This document shows positions 9,144-18,748 of a DNA stretch of 64,000 bases, one piece after another. A model generated the notes under the pieces. It made no database searches. It saw only the letters and a program-made list of their open reading frames with translations, and was not told where the DNA came from. The DNA is from Bartonella vinsonii subsp. arupensis OK-94-513. GTDB taxonomy: Bacteria > Pseudomonadota > Alphaproteobacteria > Rhizobiales > Rhizobiaceae. Each line of letters opens with the position of its first letter. The first letter of the stretch is position 1. The stretch is from positions 1,038,467 to 1,102,466 of the forward strand of contig NZ_JH725037.1 of the NCBI RefSeq assembly GCF_000278235.1, in the 5' to 3' direction. The translations under genes and the position numbers were made by a program.

Positions 9144-10217
9144 TCATGAGTTCTTCTCATTTATTATTTTCGCTTCATCTTCTTGATTGAAAAATGTTTC
9201 TTTATTCTCATGAAACCGCCGCAAATCAGCAGTTATTTTTTTCAAAAGTCCATTATTAACCATCTCATAAGCAACACGGATAGCAGAAGCAAAGCCCTTA
9301 GCATTAGCACTCCCATGACTTTTTATGACAACACCATTCAAACCTAAAAGTACCCCACCATTCACCCTATCGGGATCCATTTTGTGTTTCAATGTACGAA
9401 AAGCATTCCGCGATAAAAAATAACCAAGAGATGTTAAAAAAGAACTGCGCATAGCGGAGTTTAGAATCTCCGCCATCTGCCGCGCAGTGCCTTCTGCGGT
9501 CTTTAAAGCAATATTACCGGAAAATCCCTCCGTTACAACAACATCTACTGTTCCCTTTCCAATGTCATTACCTTCAACAAATCCCTTATATTCTAATCCT
9601 TCTAATTGCACTTCACGTAATATCATTCCCGCCTTTTTAATTTCATAAAGGCCTTTAACTTCTTCAACACCTACATTTAAAAGCCCAACACTTGGTTTTT
9701 CAGTGTGATATAAAGCGCGAAACATGCCTGCCCCCATAACAGCCAAATCAACCAACTGGTTCGCAGATGCACCAATTGTTGCTCCAATATCTAAAACAAT
9801 GCTTTCACTGCGAAGCGTTGGCCAAATACCTGCAATTCCAGGACGTTCAGCCTCTGCCATCATTTTTAAACAAAAATAAGACATAGCCATAAGCGCACCC
9901 GTATTACCAGCAGAAATGCAAGCATCAGCTTCGCCATTTTTTACTGCTTCAATCGCATACCACATGGATGATTTACCACGCCCATTGCGAAGTGCTTGGC
10001 TTGGCTTTTCATCCATACGCGTATAGCTTTCTGTAGGATAAAAGTGAGATACAGAAGCCAAACAGGGATATTTTTTTAAAACTGGTGTAACAACCTCTTC
10101 TACCCCATAAAATAGAAAATAAATATTTGACAAATATTTTTGTACAATTGCTGCTCCTGCAATAGTTGCTTCTGGACCATAATCACCGCCCATGACATCT
10201 ACAGAAATTCTAATCAC
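9144..10217 (-). CDS. plsX: phosphate acyltransferase PlsX
   Basis: PlsX converts acyl-ACP to acyl-phosphate, which PlsY (gene at 62003 in this window) uses to acylate glycerol-3-phosphate. The 357-residue protein begins [15 protein letters not shown], the conserved family start. I therefore place the start at GTG 10217; a GTG at 10232 in the same frame would add five residues. The GNTGALMA and [11 protein letters not shown] segments are intact. The stop lies about 50 nt before fabH. A gap of about 150 nt separates it from the upstream DUF177 gene. Confidence 0.96.
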   Translation of the reverse strand: MIRISVDVMGGDYGPEATIAGAAIVQKYLSNIYFLFYGVEEVVTPVLKKYPCLASVSHFYPTESYTRMDEKPSQALRNGRGKSSMWYAIEAVKNGEADACISAGNTGALMAMSYFCLKMMAEAERPGIAGIWPTLRSESIVLDIGATIGASANQLVDLAVMGAGMFRALYHTEKPSVGLLNVGVEEVKGLYEIKKAGMILREVQLEGLEYKGFVEGNDIGKGTVDVVVTEGFSGNIALKTAEGTARQMAEILNSAMRSSFLTSLGYFLSRNAFRTLKHKMDPDRVNGGVLLGLNGVVIKSHGSANAKGFASAIRVAYEMVNNGLLKKITADLRRFHENKETFFNQEDEAKIINEKNS

Positions 10218-10367
10218 GCTTGCATATCCCACATCTTTTCATTTACGCTTTTAAACGCATATTACAATTTTTCTCTACTGAACAACCACAAAATACCTTT
10301 TGCGAAAATAGTTCCGCAAAAAATACTGTTTTTATAATGCAACACAATAGATAAATTTTTTATGTTT

Positions 10368-10931
10368 TTACAGTCGCTTCCAACTTTCCAAAACAGAAAA
10401 TGGCGATGATTTTCGCTCGGTTTCTTCTAAATTTTCAATTACACGCGCCTTTACCCCCTCTTTGCGCGGATAATGATTAATGGATAACTCAAAAAATTCC
10501 TCCATAACCGCACCGATATCAATCTTATCGCCATAAAACACTTCTGGCGTATCTAGTCCCTCTGCATCTAAAAATAACTCTCCTGTATCTTCCACTGTTT
10601 TTGGTTTTACTAAATGTGAGTCTTCAGGGACAAAAACAACCTCAATATTTTCACTGAGCATATTTTCCAATGGTTCTAATGTAACAACACATAACTGTAT
10701 TATACGTGCCCACAACAGACCTTTTACACGTACTCCGCGTTTTTTCCACGGGAAAATATGGAATTTTCCTTCACAAGATTTTACTTCAACTAGATCATGA
10801 TTCTCAGCTAAATGAGTACACTCTTCCTGATTTGCACAAATAGAAACCTTTATACCCTTAGCTGGTAGAGAACGTACTGATATGGGATAAGCCAAAGCAA
10901 ATGTCATTTGAGAAACATTTTGAACATTCAT
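10368..10931 (-). CDS. YceD/DUF177 family protein
   Basis: This 187-residue protein matches the DUF177 (YceD) family: an acidic, mixed alpha/beta protein with the conserved C-x-R-CVVTLEPLE-like motif, here ARIIQLCVVTLEPLENML, and an acidic stretch before a C-terminal DPIDIG-like segment (GDKIDIGAVMEEF). YceD homologues are linked to 23S rRNA accumulation and to rpmF-plsX operons. Here rpmF is missing between this gene and plsX, as is usual in Rhizobiales. It diverges from bamE. Confidence 0.88.
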   Translation of the reverse strand: MNVQNVSQMTFALAYPISVRSLPAKGIKVSICANQEECTHLAENHDLVEVKSCEGKFHIFPWKKRGVRVKGLLWARIIQLCVVTLEPLENMLSENIEVVFVPEDSHLVKPKTVEDTGELFLDAEGLDTPEVFYGDKIDIGAVMEEFFELSINHYPRKEGVKARVIENLEETERKSSPFSVLESWKRL

Positions 10932-11144
10932 TAACGACTCCCGAATATAGGGTGGTAATATACTGCACTTTTATTTAGCCAAAGTACATTTCACTCATTT
11001 TTTTCTTTTCTAAAGAAATTCTATATGGCATAACTTACTTTATAACAGGGAAGCTCAATGTAAGCTATGGTAGATTAAGCTAAAATGAGAAAAAACTTGA
11101 GGTTACCTTCTTGTCGTATATTTAAACATAAAAGGGAGATATCA

Positions 11145-11633
11145 TTGTTTCAAATGCCTCACATAGCGGATTTAATCAAACGTAAGTCTTTGATTGGTCT
11201 GTCAATAGCAAGTATGGTAGCAATTTCCGGTTGTAGTATTCTTGATTCTTCAGGTTCAAGCCAAATATATCAAGAGGGCTATGTTCTTGATAAAAATGCT
11301 CTTAGTTCTATTTCTGTTGGATCAAGTCAGGAACAAGTTATTTTAAGTTTAGGAACCCCCTCGCTCAAAACAAAATATGATAATGAGGTTTTCTATTATA
11401 TCTCACAAACGCGCTATCGTGCGATGCAATTTATGAAAACAAAAATTATTGATCGTAAGGTTTTGGCTATTTACTTCAATAAAAACAATCAAGTTACTAA
11501 AATAGCTAATTATGGTCTACAAAATGGTCAAGTGTTTGATTTCATCACACAAACAACTCCAACCGCTACAAAAGAACAGCCTTTCTTAATTCAGATTATT
11601 AAAGGACCTGCAAATTTACCAACACATAACTAG
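11145..11633 (+). CDS. bamE: outer membrane protein assembly factor BamE (SmpA/OmlA lipoprotein)
   Basis: BamE is a lipoprotein of the BAM complex that folds outer membrane proteins. The sequence has a basic start, a hydrophobic stretch (LIGLSIASMVAI) and the lipobox SGC, with the acylated Cys at about residue 30. The SmpA/OmlA domain follows (SSISVGSSQEQVILSLGTP). GGGAG at 11134-11138 is 6 nt before a TTG at 11145, which I take as start, giving 162 residues and a normal signal peptide. ATG 11154 and the upstream ATG 11085 are in frame; the latter would give an unusually long leader. It is divergent from the DUF177 gene. Confidence 0.9.
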   Translation: MFQMPHIADLIKRKSLIGLSIASMVAISGCSILDSSGSSQIYQEGYVLDKNALSSISVGSSQEQVILSLGTPSLKTKYDNEVFYYISQTRYRAMQFMKTKIIDRKVLAIYFNKNNQVTKIANYGLQNGQVFDFITQTTPTATKEQPFLIQIIKGPANLPTHN

Positions 11634-11663
11634 GTTATAACAACCTGTATAAGCTATAATCTC

Positions 11664-11685
11664 GGGACTGATAGTTATCAGTCCC
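11664..11685. terminator. perfect hairpin between convergent bamE and nusB
   Basis: GGGACTGATA at 11664-11673 and TATCAGTCCC at 11676-11685 form a 10-bp perfect stem with a GT centre. It lies between the ends of bamE (+) and nusB (-). No clear U-run follows on either strand, so it may be a transcript-stabilising or Rho-assisted end and not a classic intrinsic terminator. Confidence 0.5.
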
Positions 11686-11712
11686 AACAATATTGAAATT
11701 ATAGAAATATTC

Positions 11713-12183
11713 TTAGGGGCGGATTTTTTTTGCCATATTGTCGAGTACGGCATTAACGAGCTTTGGCTCATCACCTTCAAAAAATGCTTTTGCTATATCC
11801 ACATACTCATTCATAACAACAGCAACAGGCACATCTTGGCGATTGATCAATTCCCATAAACCTGCACGCAAAATTGCCCGTAATATGGAATCAAGACGTG
11901 AGAGTGCCCACTCTGTGGAAAGCTGTTGATGAAGCATAGGATCAAGCTGTTTTTGATTCTTTACAACACCTGTGATAATAGCCAAAAACCATTGAAAATC
12001 AGCATCAAGATACTGATCTCCATCAATATTTTTCCCTAAACGATAAGCCTCATATTCAGCTGCTGTTTCCATTACACCAGAACCAACTATATCCATTTGG
12101 TAAAGTGCTTGAACTGCAGCGAGTCTTGCTGCTCCACGTTTATTGGCTGAACGCAGAGAATGTTTTCCTTTTATATCAGCCAT
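11713..12183 (-). CDS. nusB: transcription antitermination factor NusB
   Basis: NusB, with NusE (S10), binds boxA RNA and supports rRNA transcription antitermination. The 156-residue all-helical protein shows the N-terminal [21 protein letters not shown] motif and the C-terminal [17 protein letters not shown] segment. It starts 2 nt after ribH, so translation is probably coupled. It is the last gene of the glyA-nrdR-ribD-ribE-ribH-nusB operon. Length is normal for alphaproteobacteria. Confidence 0.97.
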   Translation of the reverse strand: MADIKGKHSLRSANKRGAARLAAVQALYQMDIVGSGVMETAAEYEAYRLGKNIDGDQYLDADFQWFLAIITGVVKNQKQLDPMLHQQLSTEWALSRLDSILRAILRAGLWELINRQDVPVAVVMNEYVDIAKAFFEGDEPKLVNAVLDNMAKKIRP

Positions 12184-12185
12184 AT

Positions 12186-12638
12186 TTAATGATTATCTCC
12201 AAATCTCTTTTTTAGAGCGATCATACATAAAGCAGCTTTAGCAGCAAAACCACCTTTATTTTTTTTATCCTGTTTTGCACGCTCCCACGCTTGTTTTTCA
12301 TCTTCAACAGTCAAAATACCATTTCCGATAGCCAAGTTATTATGAACAGTTAAATCCATTAATGCACGACAAGAATCATTCGCAACAATTTCAAAATGAT
12401 ATGTTTCTCCTCGAATAACACAGCCAAGTGCGACATAACCATCGTACTTACTCTTTTTTTCGGCAAAAGCTATTGCAGCTGGTATTTCTAATGCTCCTGG
12501 AACTGTCACAATATCATAGCTTGCTTCAGCTTTCTGCAAAGCATTCACTGCACCTGCAAGAAGAGCATCAGAAATCCCCTCATAAAAACGCGCTTCAACA
12601 ATCAATAGATGCAACTTTTTATGCTTCTCTTTTATCAT
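12186..12638 (-). CDS. ribH: 6,7-dimethyl-8-ribityllumazine synthase
   Basis: RibH joins 5-amino-6-ribitylaminouracil and 3,4-dihydroxy-2-butanone 4-phosphate, the penultimate step of riboflavin synthesis. The 150-residue protein contains the phosphate/substrate segments [11 protein letters not shown] and [16 protein letters not shown] with the catalytic histidine, and [15 protein letters not shown] near the C-terminus. It lies 66 nt after ribE and 2 nt before nusB. It is the type I, nusB-linked paralogue; Brucella relatives carry a second RibH elsewhere. Confidence 0.97.
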   Translation of the reverse strand: MIKEKHKKLHLLIVEARFYEGISDALLAGAVNALQKAEASYDIVTVPGALEIPAAIAFAEKKSKYDGYVALGCVIRGETYHFEIVANDSCRALMDLTVHNNLAIGNGILTVEDEKQAWERAKQDKKNKGGFAAKAALCMIALKKRFGDNH

Positions 12639-12704
12639 GACAAAATCCTACAAAAATTAGGTTTATAGAGTACAAAATTTTGAGAATTACAATAAACTTT
12701 CAAC

Positions 12705-13322
12705 TTACGCATCTATCATTTTAAAACCAGAAAGCTTTGCAGCATAACGAGCCAACTGATCGATTTCTAAATTGACCTGGTCTCCAATTTTAGCTTGTCC
12801 CCAAGTTGTCATTTTAAGTGTATGACGAATAACAAGAATATCAAAAATACAGTCCTCAATACAATTAACCGTCAAAGACGTCCCATTAAGTGCAATAGAA
12901 CCCTTGCTTACAATAAAAGGCTTAAATCGCATTGGAACCTTTAAGAAAAAACGAACTGCATCACCTTCATTTTTTTGATCAATGATCTCAGCTAAACCAT
13001 CAATATGACCAGAAACTAAATGTCCCCCCATTTCATCACCTAATCGGAGGGAACGCTCTAAGTTAATACAAGTTCCCTTTGTCCATTTTGCAAGATTAGT
13101 CAAACGTAATGCTTCTTCCCATGCCTCTACAGCAAACCAACTCATATTTTCTTGTTTGGATCCTCGCTCAACGATTGTTAGACAAATTCCTGAACACGCA
13201 ATGGATGAGCCAATTTCTAAACTCGCCATATCATAGCGTGTAGAAATATTTAAACGCACCCCTTTTTTTAAAGATTGAACCTCTTCAACACAACCTATAT
13301 CCGTTATAATCCCTGTGAACAT
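12705..13322 (-). CDS. ribE: riboflavin synthase alpha chain
   Basis: The enzyme dismutates two lumazines to riboflavin. The 205-residue protein has two lumazine-binding repeats. The first begins [15 protein letters not shown]; the second begins around residue 98 with GGHLVSGHIDGLAEI. The SIACSGICLTIV and SIALNGTSLTVN motifs are the paired ligand sites. The start overlaps the end of ribD by 19 nt, so the two are translationally coupled. It is followed by ribH. Confidence 0.97.
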   Translation of the reverse strand: MFTGIITDIGCVEEVQSLKKGVRLNISTRYDMASLEIGSSIACSGICLTIVERGSKQENMSWFAVEAWEEALRLTNLAKWTKGTCINLERSLRLGDEMGGHLVSGHIDGLAEIIDQKNEGDAVRFFLKVPMRFKPFIVSKGSIALNGTSLTVNCIEDCIFDILVIRHTLKMTTWGQAKIGDQVNLEIDQLARYAAKLSGFKMIDA

Positions 13323-14434
13323 AACGTCTTACGCCTCCATTTATAAAAACGGTCATTTTCAAACATTCTTGCTTCAACTTTATAAAATTGTGAGAGATAA
13401 TTTTCAAAATTAGGAGCTTCAATACGGTCTTTTCCTAAAATAATGGGAGCATAAAAGCATATTAAATGATCCACACAACCAGAATTTAAAAACTTTTCTC
13501 CTGTCTTTACCCCCCCTTCAAGTAAAACACTATTGATTCCATGTTGATAAAGCAGCTGTAAAATAGCAAGAGGCTGCATACAACCATCCTTTATTTTTAC
13601 TGAATACACAGATACACCACTCTTTTCCAACGCACTTTTTTTGCTTTTCTTTGAAGGATTCGTATTACAAATAATCCATGTAGGAATTTTTGTTGCTGTC
13701 TGAACAACTTTTGCATCAAGCGGGATGCATAAATCTGCATCCAAAATGACACGTATTGGCGAACGCATTTCCATCCCTGGTAAACGACAACTCAATTGTG
13801 GATCATCCGCTAATATGGTGCCAATACCAACGAGAATAGCATTATTTTGAGCGCGTAAAATATGCGTATAGGTATGAGAAGTCATTCCACTAATTTTTAT
13901 TCCCCCCTGCCCCTTTTTTCCCACACCATTATCAGCAGATATTGCCATTTTTAAAGTAACAGCACAACGTTGTAACTTTCTTATACACCAATGCGTACAC
14001 AGTGCTTCAAAAGCTTCTTCAGCAAGAATGCCCTCAACAACTTCAATACCAGCTGCACGTAAAAGAGAAATACCTCGGCCATCAACCCGCTTATCTAAAT
14101 CAGTAAGAGCAATAACAACACGCGAAACACCAGAATCGATGAGCGCATTTACACATGGTGAAGTTTTGCCATAATGCGAACAAGGCTCCAAAGTCACATA
14201 AGCAGTCGCACCATAGGCTAAAGTTCCAGCCATTTTTAAAGCTTGCACTTCAGCATGAGGTCTCCCATGAATGGCTGTTACACCATACCCCACAATGGAT
14301 GCTCCTACATCCGCATCATTTCGCACAATTAACGCACCAACTGAAGGATTCTCACCAGTAAGACCAATATGACGCTCTGCTAAACGGATAGCTGCAGCCA
14401 TAAACCGCTTATCTTGCATTTGTTTATTCATCAA
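13304..14434 (-). CDS. ribD: bifunctional pyrimidine deaminase/reductase RibD
   Basis: RibD carries out the second and third steps of riboflavin synthesis after GTP cyclohydrolase II. The N-terminal deaminase domain (about 1-150) has the zinc site HAEVQAL and [14 protein letters not shown]. The C-terminal NADPH-dependent reductase (about 155-370) has [19 protein letters not shown] and [13 protein letters not shown]. The product has 376 residues, normal for the family. It overlaps nrdR by 11 nt upstream and ribE by 19 nt downstream. Confidence 0.97.
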   Translation of the reverse strand: MMNKQMQDKRFMAAAIRLAERHIGLTGENPSVGALIVRNDADVGASIVGYGVTAIHGRPHAEVQALKMAGTLAYGATAYVTLEPCSHYGKTSPCVNALIDSGVSRVVIALTDLDKRVDGRGISLLRAAGIEVVEGILAEEAFEALCTHWCIRKLQRCAVTLKMAISADNGVGKKGQGGIKISGMTSHTYTHILRAQNNAILVGIGTILADDPQLSCRLPGMEMRSPIRVILDADLCIPLDAKVVQTATKIPTWIICNTNPSKKSKKSALEKSGVSVYSVKIKDGCMQPLAILQLLYQHGINSVLLEGGVKTGEKFLNSGCVDHLICFYAPIILGKDRIEAPNFENYLSQFYKVEARMFENDRFYKWRRKTLCSQGL

Positions 14435-14906
14435 AATGAGATTCTGTATCCGCTATACCCTTTGACAACTCGTCTATAACATCATGAAAATCGCTTGCAT
14501 TACGAAAATCTCGATAAACAGAAGCAAAACGGATATAGGCAATATCATCAATACTTTTCAATGCTTCCAGCACAAGACACCCAATTTTTTCTGAAGGAAT
14601 CTCTGGTTCCCCTAAACTCTCGAGCTGTCGTACAATGCCAGAAATTGCTCGTTCAATATAGTCTGGATCAATATTGCGTTTACGCACAGCTATATCAACT
14701 GATCGCATTAACTTATCACGATCAAAGAGCTCACTTCGACCACTTTTTTTAGAGACTAGAAGCTCACGCAGCTGAACACGTTCAAAAGTTGTAAAACGAC
14801 CGCCGCAAACGACACAGACACGGCGGCGGCGAATAACCGCCCCCTCCTCTGCAGGACGTGAATCTTTAACCTGTGTATCCTCATACTGGCAGTAAGGACA
14901 ACGCAT
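14424..14906 (-). CDS. nrdR: transcriptional repressor NrdR
   Basis: NrdR represses ribonucleotide reductase genes in response to ATP/dATP. The 160-residue protein has an N-terminal zinc ribbon with CPYC and CVVCGGRF cysteine pairs (residues 3-34). An ATP-cone domain follows from about 50 to 140. It sits between glyA and ribD in the order common to alphaproteobacteria: 13 nt after glyA and overlapping ribD. No NrdR box was searched for in this window because nrd genes are not present. Confidence 0.97.
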   Translation of the reverse strand: MRCPYCQYEDTQVKDSRPAEEGAVIRRRRVCVVCGGRFTTFERVQLRELLVSKKSGRSELFDRDKLMRSVDIAVRKRNIDPDYIERAISGIVRQLESLGEPEIPSEKIGCLVLEALKSIDDIAYIRFASVYRDFRNASDFHDVIDELSKGIADTESHFDE

Positions 14907-14919
14907 CTCTTTTACACCT

Positions 14920-16233
14920 TTAACAAGTGCTAAGATAAGAGTAAAGTGGAAACTTATCCGTTATATCTTTTACTTTTTTCTTAACAGCCATTTCAACAGC
15001 ACTATTGTCCTCATCGCTTTTTGCTGCTTTAAGACCATCAAGAACTTCTGAAATCAGTTCACCAATTTGAATAAATTCTTTTTCTGCAAAACCACGCGTT
15101 GTTGCAGCCGGTGATCCCAAACGAATTCCCGATGTTATAGATGGTGTTTCAGGATCAAAAGGAATACCATTTTTATTACAGGTGATATGTGCTCGTCCCA
15201 AAGCCAACTCAGCGCGTTTTCCTGTCACATTTTTGGAACGCAAATCAACCAACAATAGGTGGTTATCTGTACCACCAGAAACAATATCAAAACCATTACT
15301 CTGTAATGTTTTTGCCAAAATTTTTGCATTCGCAACGACATTGGCGCTGTAAGTCTTGAAAGAAGGATGTAGAGCCTCCTCGAACGCAACAGCCTTAGCC
15401 GCAATCACATGCATTAAAGGACCACCTTGCAGACCAGGAAAAATTGCTGAATTAATCTTTCTGGCTAAAACTTCGTCATTTGTCAATATCAAACCACCAC
15501 GAGGTCCTCGTAGCGATTTATGCGTTGTTGTTGTCACAATATGCGCATGTGGGACAGGCGAAGGATGAACACCACCGGCAACTAAACCAGCAATATGAGA
15601 CATATCAACGAGAAAATAAGCACCGATCTCATCTGCAATTTCACGGAACCGTTTCCAGTCCCATAGGCGAGGATAAGATGAGCCACCTGCTATAATAAGC
15701 TTCGGCTTACGTTCTTTGGCAAGCCGTTCAACTTCTTCCATATCAAGAATCTGATCTTCTTGACGCACACCATAGCTAACAACATCAAACCATTTTCCTG
15801 ACATATTGACGGATGAACCATGCGTAAGATGACCACCAGCATTCAAATCCAGTCCCATAAATGTATCACCAGGCTGAAGTAAAGCTAAAAATACAGCTTG
15901 ATTCATTTGGCTACCAGAATGAGACTGAACATTTGCAAAAGCAGCACCAAAAAGCTGTTTTGCTCGTTCAATTGCTAAATCCTCAACGACATCAATAAAC
16001 TGACATCCCCCATAATAGCGCTTTTTGGGATAACCTTCTGCATATTTATTGGTTAAGACTGATCCCTGTGCTTCAAGAACTGCTCTTGAAACAATATTCT
16101 CTGACGCAATCAGCTCAATCTCTTGTTGTTGACGCCCAAACTCTCCCCTAATTGCATTAAAAATTGCACTATCAACGGTTTGTAAATTATCATTAAAAAA
16201 GCGCTTTTGTGTGTCATTTTCTTGCTGAGTCAT
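14920..16233 (-). CDS. glyA: serine hydroxymethyltransferase
   Basis: GlyA interconverts serine and glycine and feeds one-carbon units to tetrahydrofolate. The 437-residue product starts at ATG 16233 ([13 protein letters not shown]); upstream in-frame codons to 16281 look non-coding. The PLP lysine lies in [14 protein letters not shown], and the family motifs [25 protein letters not shown] and [10 protein letters not shown] are intact. It is the first gene of the nrdR-rib-nusB operon, so its promoter should lie in the 16234-16576 gap. Confidence 0.97.
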   Translation of the reverse strand: MTQQENDTQKRFFNDNLQTVDSAIFNAIRGEFGRQQQEIELIASENIVSRAVLEAQGSVLTNKYAEGYPKKRYYGGCQFIDVVEDLAIERAKQLFGAAFANVQSHSGSQMNQAVFLALLQPGDTFMGLDLNAGGHLTHGSSVNMSGKWFDVVSYGVRQEDQILDMEEVERLAKERKPKLIIAGGSSYPRLWDWKRFREIADEIGAYFLVDMSHIAGLVAGGVHPSPVPHAHIVTTTTHKSLRGPRGGLILTNDEVLARKINSAIFPGLQGGPLMHVIAAKAVAFEEALHPSFKTYSANVVANAKILAKTLQSNGFDIVSGGTDNHLLLVDLRSKNVTGKRAELALGRAHITCNKNGIPFDPETPSITSGIRLGSPAATTRGFAEKEFIQIGELISEVLDGLKAAKSDEDNSAVEMAVKKKVKDITDKFPLYSYLSTC

Positions 16234-16576
16234 AAAACACATTCCTAACATATAAAAAATAAAGTAATTGAACGATAACACAGCAAACTGTGCAAACCAA
16301 ACATTTTAAACCACTTTCACTCAAAAATGGTACAAACATTTATCTTATTTCTTTGCCATATAAAACAGAAAACTCTTCTCTCATAAAAATGATGAAAAAT
16401 AGGTATGAAGTTTCTCTCCCCGCATTCTTATTTGTCACACTTTCTACAAATAAAAAAATCTATAACCTTAAGAAATTCAATAATTTAATGACTACCATTA
16501 AAATTGGTAATCATTTAAAATAATTTTAATATGACAAACGCAAGATGGTAGAAAAAATTAATTCAAGGCCAAGAGA
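16234..16576. other. intergenic region between divergent glyA and argC
   Basis: The 343-nt gap lies between two divergent genes and must hold both promoters. It is AT-rich. A 77-codon plus-strand frame at 16290-16523 has no recognisable protein features. A small CACAG-CAAA-CTGTG hairpin occurs near 16277. No glycine or SAM riboswitch pattern was recognised. Confidence 0.4.
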
Positions 16577-17512
16577 ATGACAACGAAAGTTTTTATTGAT
16601 GGGGAACACGGAACAACCGGACTACAAATACAAAAACGATTAGCCGAGCGTTCGGATTTTCAATTACTCTCTCTTTCTCATACAGAGAGACATAATATTG
16701 ATATGCGACGAGACTGTCTTAGCCAAACTGATATTGCTATTTTATGTCTTCCTGATGATGCCGCACGCAAAACAGTTAACTGGCTTAAAGATAATAAAAA
16801 AATTAGAATTATTGATAGCTCAACAGCCCACCGTGTGACACCAAACTGGATCTACGGTTTTCCTGAAATGACAACAGGACAAAAAGAACGTATCCAAGCA
16901 GCTCATTACGTATCCAACCCAGGATGTTATCCTACCGGAGCAATTAGCTTGATTCGTCCACTCCGTGAAGCAGGTCTTCTTGACGCTCATTATCCAATAT
17001 CAATCAATGCAATATCCGGCTATACAGGGGGTGGTAAACATTTGATTGCACAAATGGAAAACCAATCTCAAGAAAATGATGTGCGGGAAAATTATTTTAT
17101 CTATGGTCTTAATCTTGAACATAAACATGTGCCAGAAATTAAAATCTATGGACAACTCAACCAAACACCTATTTTTGTCCCAAGTGTTGGACGTTTTCCT
17201 CAAGGAATGATTGTAAATATTCCACTCCATCGCCATTTATTTACAAAATCAGCGAACTGTTCTGATCTACGAGAAATTCTGGAAAACCATTATAAAGGAC
17301 AGAATACTATATCAATTGCATCACAAGACGAAATAGATTCCTTCACTAAAATCAATCCAGAATGCTTCGCACATAAAGATGGAATGAAGCTATTCATCTT
17401 TGGCAACGAGCGCGAAGGAATTTTCAATCTCTGTGCTCTATTAGATAATTTAGGAAAAGGTGCATCCGCAGCAGTTGTCCAAAATCTCAACTTAATGCTT
17501 TCAGGGAATTAA
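16577..17512 (+). CDS. argC: N-acetyl-gamma-glutamyl-phosphate reductase (type 2)
   Basis: ArgC reduces N-acetylglutamyl phosphate to the semialdehyde in arginine synthesis. The 311-residue protein is the short, type 2 form common in alphaproteobacteria. It has a Rossmann start KVFIDGEHGTTGLQIQ, the catalytic cysteine in NPGCYPTGA and the C-terminal KGASAAVVQNLNLML. The gene stands alone here; the rplM-rpsI genes that often precede it in relatives are not adjacent, and no other arg gene is in the window. It is convergent with ctaA, 17 nt apart. Confidence 0.96.
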   Translation: MTTKVFIDGEHGTTGLQIQKRLAERSDFQLLSLSHTERHNIDMRRDCLSQTDIAILCLPDDAARKTVNWLKDNKKIRIIDSSTAHRVTPNWIYGFPEMTTGQKERIQAAHYVSNPGCYPTGAISLIRPLREAGLLDAHYPISINAISGYTGGGKHLIAQMENQSQENDVRENYFIYGLNLEHKHVPEIKIYGQLNQTPIFVPSVGRFPQGMIVNIPLHRHLFTKSANCSDLREILENHYKGQNTISIASQDEIDSFTKINPECFAHKDGMKLFIFGNEREGIFNLCALLDNLGKGASAAVVQNLNLMLSGN

Positions 17513-17529
17513 CTTCTCTGTATAAAATT

Positions 17530-18639
17530 TTATTTAACGACATGATATGCTCCCTTTGTTGCTCGCCAATGTGCAACCGCAAAGCATAATATGACTAATG
17601 CAACAGTTTGGTGAATAAGCCCCAAACTTATAGGAACTTCATGTAACAATGTAAGAATACCTAAGACTGCTTGAAAAATGATCATAATACACATGAAAAA
17701 TGCACGACGAGAATGCGTTGAGTGTGGAACATTGCTCCGTACATATAAAGCGTGAACAACTGCTACAATAAATAAAAAATAAGCAAAAAAACGATGGACA
17801 AATTGAACAGTTAAAGGATTTTCGAATAGATTAAGCCAAACAGGATTATGCTGTAATAATCCATCGGGTATGATCTGACCATCCATAAGCGGCCATGTAT
17901 TATAGACTTTTCCAGCATGAAGGCCTGCAACCAAAGCGCCCAAATAAATTTCAATCAAAATAAAAACGACAAACCACCCTGCAAAATACTGAATCTTTGG
18001 ATTTGCTGGTTTCTCTGAATATTCTGTGAGCCCTCGAGATAAATAAGTAACAAAAATAATAACAAAACATGCTGTAATAAGATGAAAAGCCAAACGATAT
18101 TGGCTCACACTTGTCAAATCACTTTGACCAATGCCAGAAGCCACCATCCACCAACCAATAAATCCTTGAAAGGCTATAAGGATTGGTACAATGGTAAGCT
18201 GAAGCAAAATATTTTTTTCAATACGTTTTGTTACCCAAAACCAAATGAGACCTATTAAGGCAACAAGACCGACAAGACGCCCAAGGATACGGTGTGCCCA
18301 TTCCCACCAGAAAATGACCTTAAACGCGCTTAACGTCATATCACGATTAAGCAGCTTATATTGCGCTATCTGTTGATATTTTAAAAATTCCTCCTGCCAT
18401 TGATCCACACCAATCGGTGGAATAACACCATGAATTGGTTTCCATTCGGTTATCGACAATCCTGATCCCGTCAAGCGGGTAGCTCCCCCCACCAAAACAA
18501 TTGCCAAACAAAGCAATAAAATAGAATAAAGCCACACTTGGATTTGTTTTCGATTTTTCTTTTGCAATGCTGTTAAAACGGTATCGTTCACTCTCTTTAC
18601 TGTCATTTCTAATTGCCCCACGTCATTCTCCAACCACAA
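17530..18639 (-). CDS. ctaA: heme A synthase
   Basis: CtaA oxidises heme O to heme A for aa3-type cytochrome oxidase in the inner membrane. The 369-residue protein has about eight hydrophobic segments. Conserved histidines for two heme sites are visible in SITEWKPIHG, WWEWAHRILGR, RLAFHLITAC, VQFVHRFFAYFL and LGLIHQTVALV. The N-terminal GGATRLTGSGLS motif is the family mark. Presence of ctaA implies that the organism respires with a heme-A oxidase. Confidence 0.97.
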   Translation of the reverse strand: MWLENDVGQLEMTVKRVNDTVLTALQKKNRKQIQVWLYSILLLCLAIVLVGGATRLTGSGLSITEWKPIHGVIPPIGVDQWQEEFLKYQQIAQYKLLNRDMTLSAFKVIFWWEWAHRILGRLVGLVALIGLIWFWVTKRIEKNILLQLTIVPILIAFQGFIGWWMVASGIGQSDLTSVSQYRLAFHLITACFVIIFVTYLSRGLTEYSEKPANPKIQYFAGWFVVFILIEIYLGALVAGLHAGKVYNTWPLMDGQIIPDGLLQHNPVWLNLFENPLTVQFVHRFFAYFLFIVAVVHALYVRSNVPHSTHSRRAFFMCIMIIFQAVLGILTLLHEVPISLGLIHQTVALVILCFAVAHWRATKGAYHVVK

Positions 18640-18748
18640 TTTATTTTTAAATATCTAAAATTCAATCTTAAGTTATTTTTAATATGCTTACAACTTAGAT
18701 ATAAGACAAGCGTAGTACTATAATATGTAATTAGCTTTATGGTATTTA

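Noticed and set aside
16290-16523. 77-codon plus-strand frame between glyA and argC
   Set aside because: No ribosome site, low-complexity Lys/Asn/Leu composition and no recognisable family.
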